Assembly: GCA_018399535.1 (NCBI GenBank)
Contig: JAGYOR010000003.1
Span: forward strand, 1-38,480
Direction of reading: 5' to 3'
DNA from: Deltaproteobacteria bacterium
GTDB lineage: Bacteria > Desulfobacterota > Syntrophia > Syntrophales > UBA2210
Length of the DNA stretch: 38,480 nt
This document shows, piece by piece, positions 37,597-38,480 of the stretch (position 1 is its first letter; every line of letters begins with the position of its first letter). The notes under the pieces were generated by a model. That model saw nothing but the letters and a program-made list of their open reading frames with translations. It ran no database searches and was not told the DNA's origin. A program made the position numbers and the translations under genes.

Positions 37597-38154
37597 TCAG
37601 GTCGCGAAAGAAGTGTCGTCACGGCGCTGCAACCCGTCGATTGCCGATCGGACGCCTCTTTCCACGTCCCGCAGAAGATGATCCGATTCCACGATGTAAA
37701 TCGACGGCCACTGTTCAGACAGACGTCCCGACGCGCCGAGCGCGTCCAGCATTCCCGAAAGGAATGACTCCGCCAGATCTGCCGTCGAAAGTTCTTCGCG
37801 GTCCGCTCCGGGAACGGAAGCGGCGAATTCATTGCAACCGGCCGCCGTGAACGAGTTCACAATTGTCGCGCCGGCCTGGTACAGGTTATTCGGAGCCAGA
37901 TCTCCCACCATGCCGAGGCCGACGATCAAAACTTTCAGAGAAGGGAACGCACGCCGGTCCGGCGCAAGCAGGACGGTTTCTCCCTCCTTGCCGGTGATGC
38001 GTCCCGACGCCATCGAGCGCGATATCATGCCGTTCAGCCGCCAGTCAACCATGCCCGTGTATCCCCGGGGCGGACGTTCATCCGAGAAAAGGCCCAGCGC
38101 GAGACCTTCCTGCCACAGTTCCTGAACGGGCGTCGATGTCAGGTTAATCTTCAT
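37597..38154 (-). CDS. Stand-alone M17 leucyl-aminopeptidase N-terminal-like domain protein
   Basis: 185 residues from ATG 38154. The sequence matches the pattern of the N-terminal (macro-like) domain of M17 leucyl aminopeptidases: LALGLFSDERPPRGYTGMVDWRLNG, SLKVLIVGLG and the tail with AAGCNEFAASVPG. The metal-binding catalytic M17 domain is absent and no frame encodes it nearby, so this is a non-peptidase single-domain protein. Its start overlaps the nusB end by about 11 bases (AGGA directly before the ATG), suggesting translational coupling. Function unknown; a nucleotide or peptide sensor is possible, but that is speculation. Confidence 0.78.
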   Translation of the reverse strand: MKINLTSTPVQELWQEGLALGLFSDERPPRGYTGMVDWRLNGMISRSMASGRITGKEGETVLLAPDRRAFPSLKVLIVGLGMVGDLAPNNLYQAGATIVNSFTAAGCNEFAASVPGADREELSTADLAESFLSGMLDALGASGRLSEQWPSIYIVESDHLLRDVERGVRSAIDGLQRRDDTSFAT

Positions 38155-38480
38155 GTCCTGTTGTCTGCATGCGGGAATAAAAAGCGTCGAGAATGCCGTT
38201 GACAAAAGACCCGGAATTTTCGGAGCCGAAGGTTTTGCCGAGGTCTATGGCTTCGTTAAGGGTCGCCTTGGGCGGTATCTCCTCCAGGTAGAGCAGTTCG
38301 AAGACCGCCATGCGCAGAATATTCTTGTCGACGCGGGCCATGCGTTCGAGGGACCAGTGATCGGAACAGTCGCGGATCGCCGTGTCGATCGCTTCGAGGT
38401 GTTCCGTTGTTCCCAGGATCAGCATCGCGGCGAATTCGCGCGCGTTCTCCGGCGCATCAAAATGCGACCAGAAAAGATCC
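38144..38480 (-). CDS. nusB: Transcription antitermination factor NusB (5' part outside window)
   Basis: C-terminal 112 residues of NusB; the gene continues past the right edge, so the start is missing. The open frame runs to 38479 (DLFWSHFDAPENAREFAAM) and continues with WSLERMARVDKNILRMAVFELLYLEEIPPKATLNEAIDLGKTFG, the conserved NusB C-terminal helices. With NusE it binds boxA RNA and supports rRNA antitermination. It ends overlapping the next gene and heads the nusB, M17-N-like, trkA, leuS, lptE series. Confidence 0.92.
   Translation of the reverse strand, partial: DLFWSHFDAPENAREFAAMLILGTTEHLEAIDTAIRDCSDHWSLERMARVDKNILRMAVFELLYLEEIPPKATLNEAIDLGKTFGSENSGSFVNGILDAFYSRMQTTGHED

Overview
The window looks like chromosomal DNA of a moderately GC-rich Gram-negative bacterium. 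An LPS-assembly lipoprotein (LptE) points to an outer membrane. The mix of a membrane diadenylate cyclase, a glutaconate-type CoA-transferase, TrpB2 and an archaeal-type PurD fits Desulfobacterota (the former Deltaproteobacteria), perhaps a syntrophic or fermentative member. This placement is inferred from gene content; no rRNA or species marker is present.

Layout. 1-667: a non-coding repeat element (36-540) with an internal 27-bp tandem array, followed by xth (exonuclease III) and a 142-aa gene of unknown function. 1958-4856: a diadenylate cyclase fused to YbbR domains, divergent from a DHH/DHHA1 phosphoesterase, together a likely c-di-AMP synthesis and turnover pair. 4882-13212: in the same direction as the phosphoesterase and closely spaced, an alpha-glucan block made of a GT4 glycosyltransferase, a GT3 glycogen synthase-GT35 phosphorylase fusion and a GH57-GT5 fusion. 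13187-18267, minus strand: a GT2-like enzyme resembling mannosyl/glucosylglycerate synthases, rarA, a second inverted copy of the repeat element (16139-16499), a small Cys-rich protein and trpB2. 18696-23852, plus strand: gltX with a clear sigma70 promoter, then purD, purH and a Sua5/YrdC gene. 23870-29134, minus strand: a zinc-ribbon membrane protein, hpt, a Cys-rich protein, gpmA and a two-subunit CoA-transferase. 29357-32958, plus strand: hisC, a small flavin-type protein, an orphan branched-chain-amino-acid-type binding protein and rpsT with a UUG start. 32955-38480, minus strand: nusB (cut by the window edge), an isolated M17 aminopeptidase N-domain protein, trkA, leuS and lptE.

How the genes may work together. 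The most distinctive part is 2-14.5 kb. Two fused proteins carry two glycogen synthase types (GT3 and GT5), a phosphorylase and a GH57 enzyme, with no ADP-glucose pyrophosphorylase nearby. They follow a probable c-di-AMP/nanoRNA phosphodiesterase. A TrkA potassium regulator, a protein type known to be a c-di-AMP target in other bacteria, lies elsewhere in the window. The other unexpected structure is the pair of inverted, non-coding elements at 36-540 and 16139-16499, which share inverted ends and look like a dispersed MITE-like family. No rRNA, tRNA, CRISPR array, intact insertion sequence or phage gene was seen.
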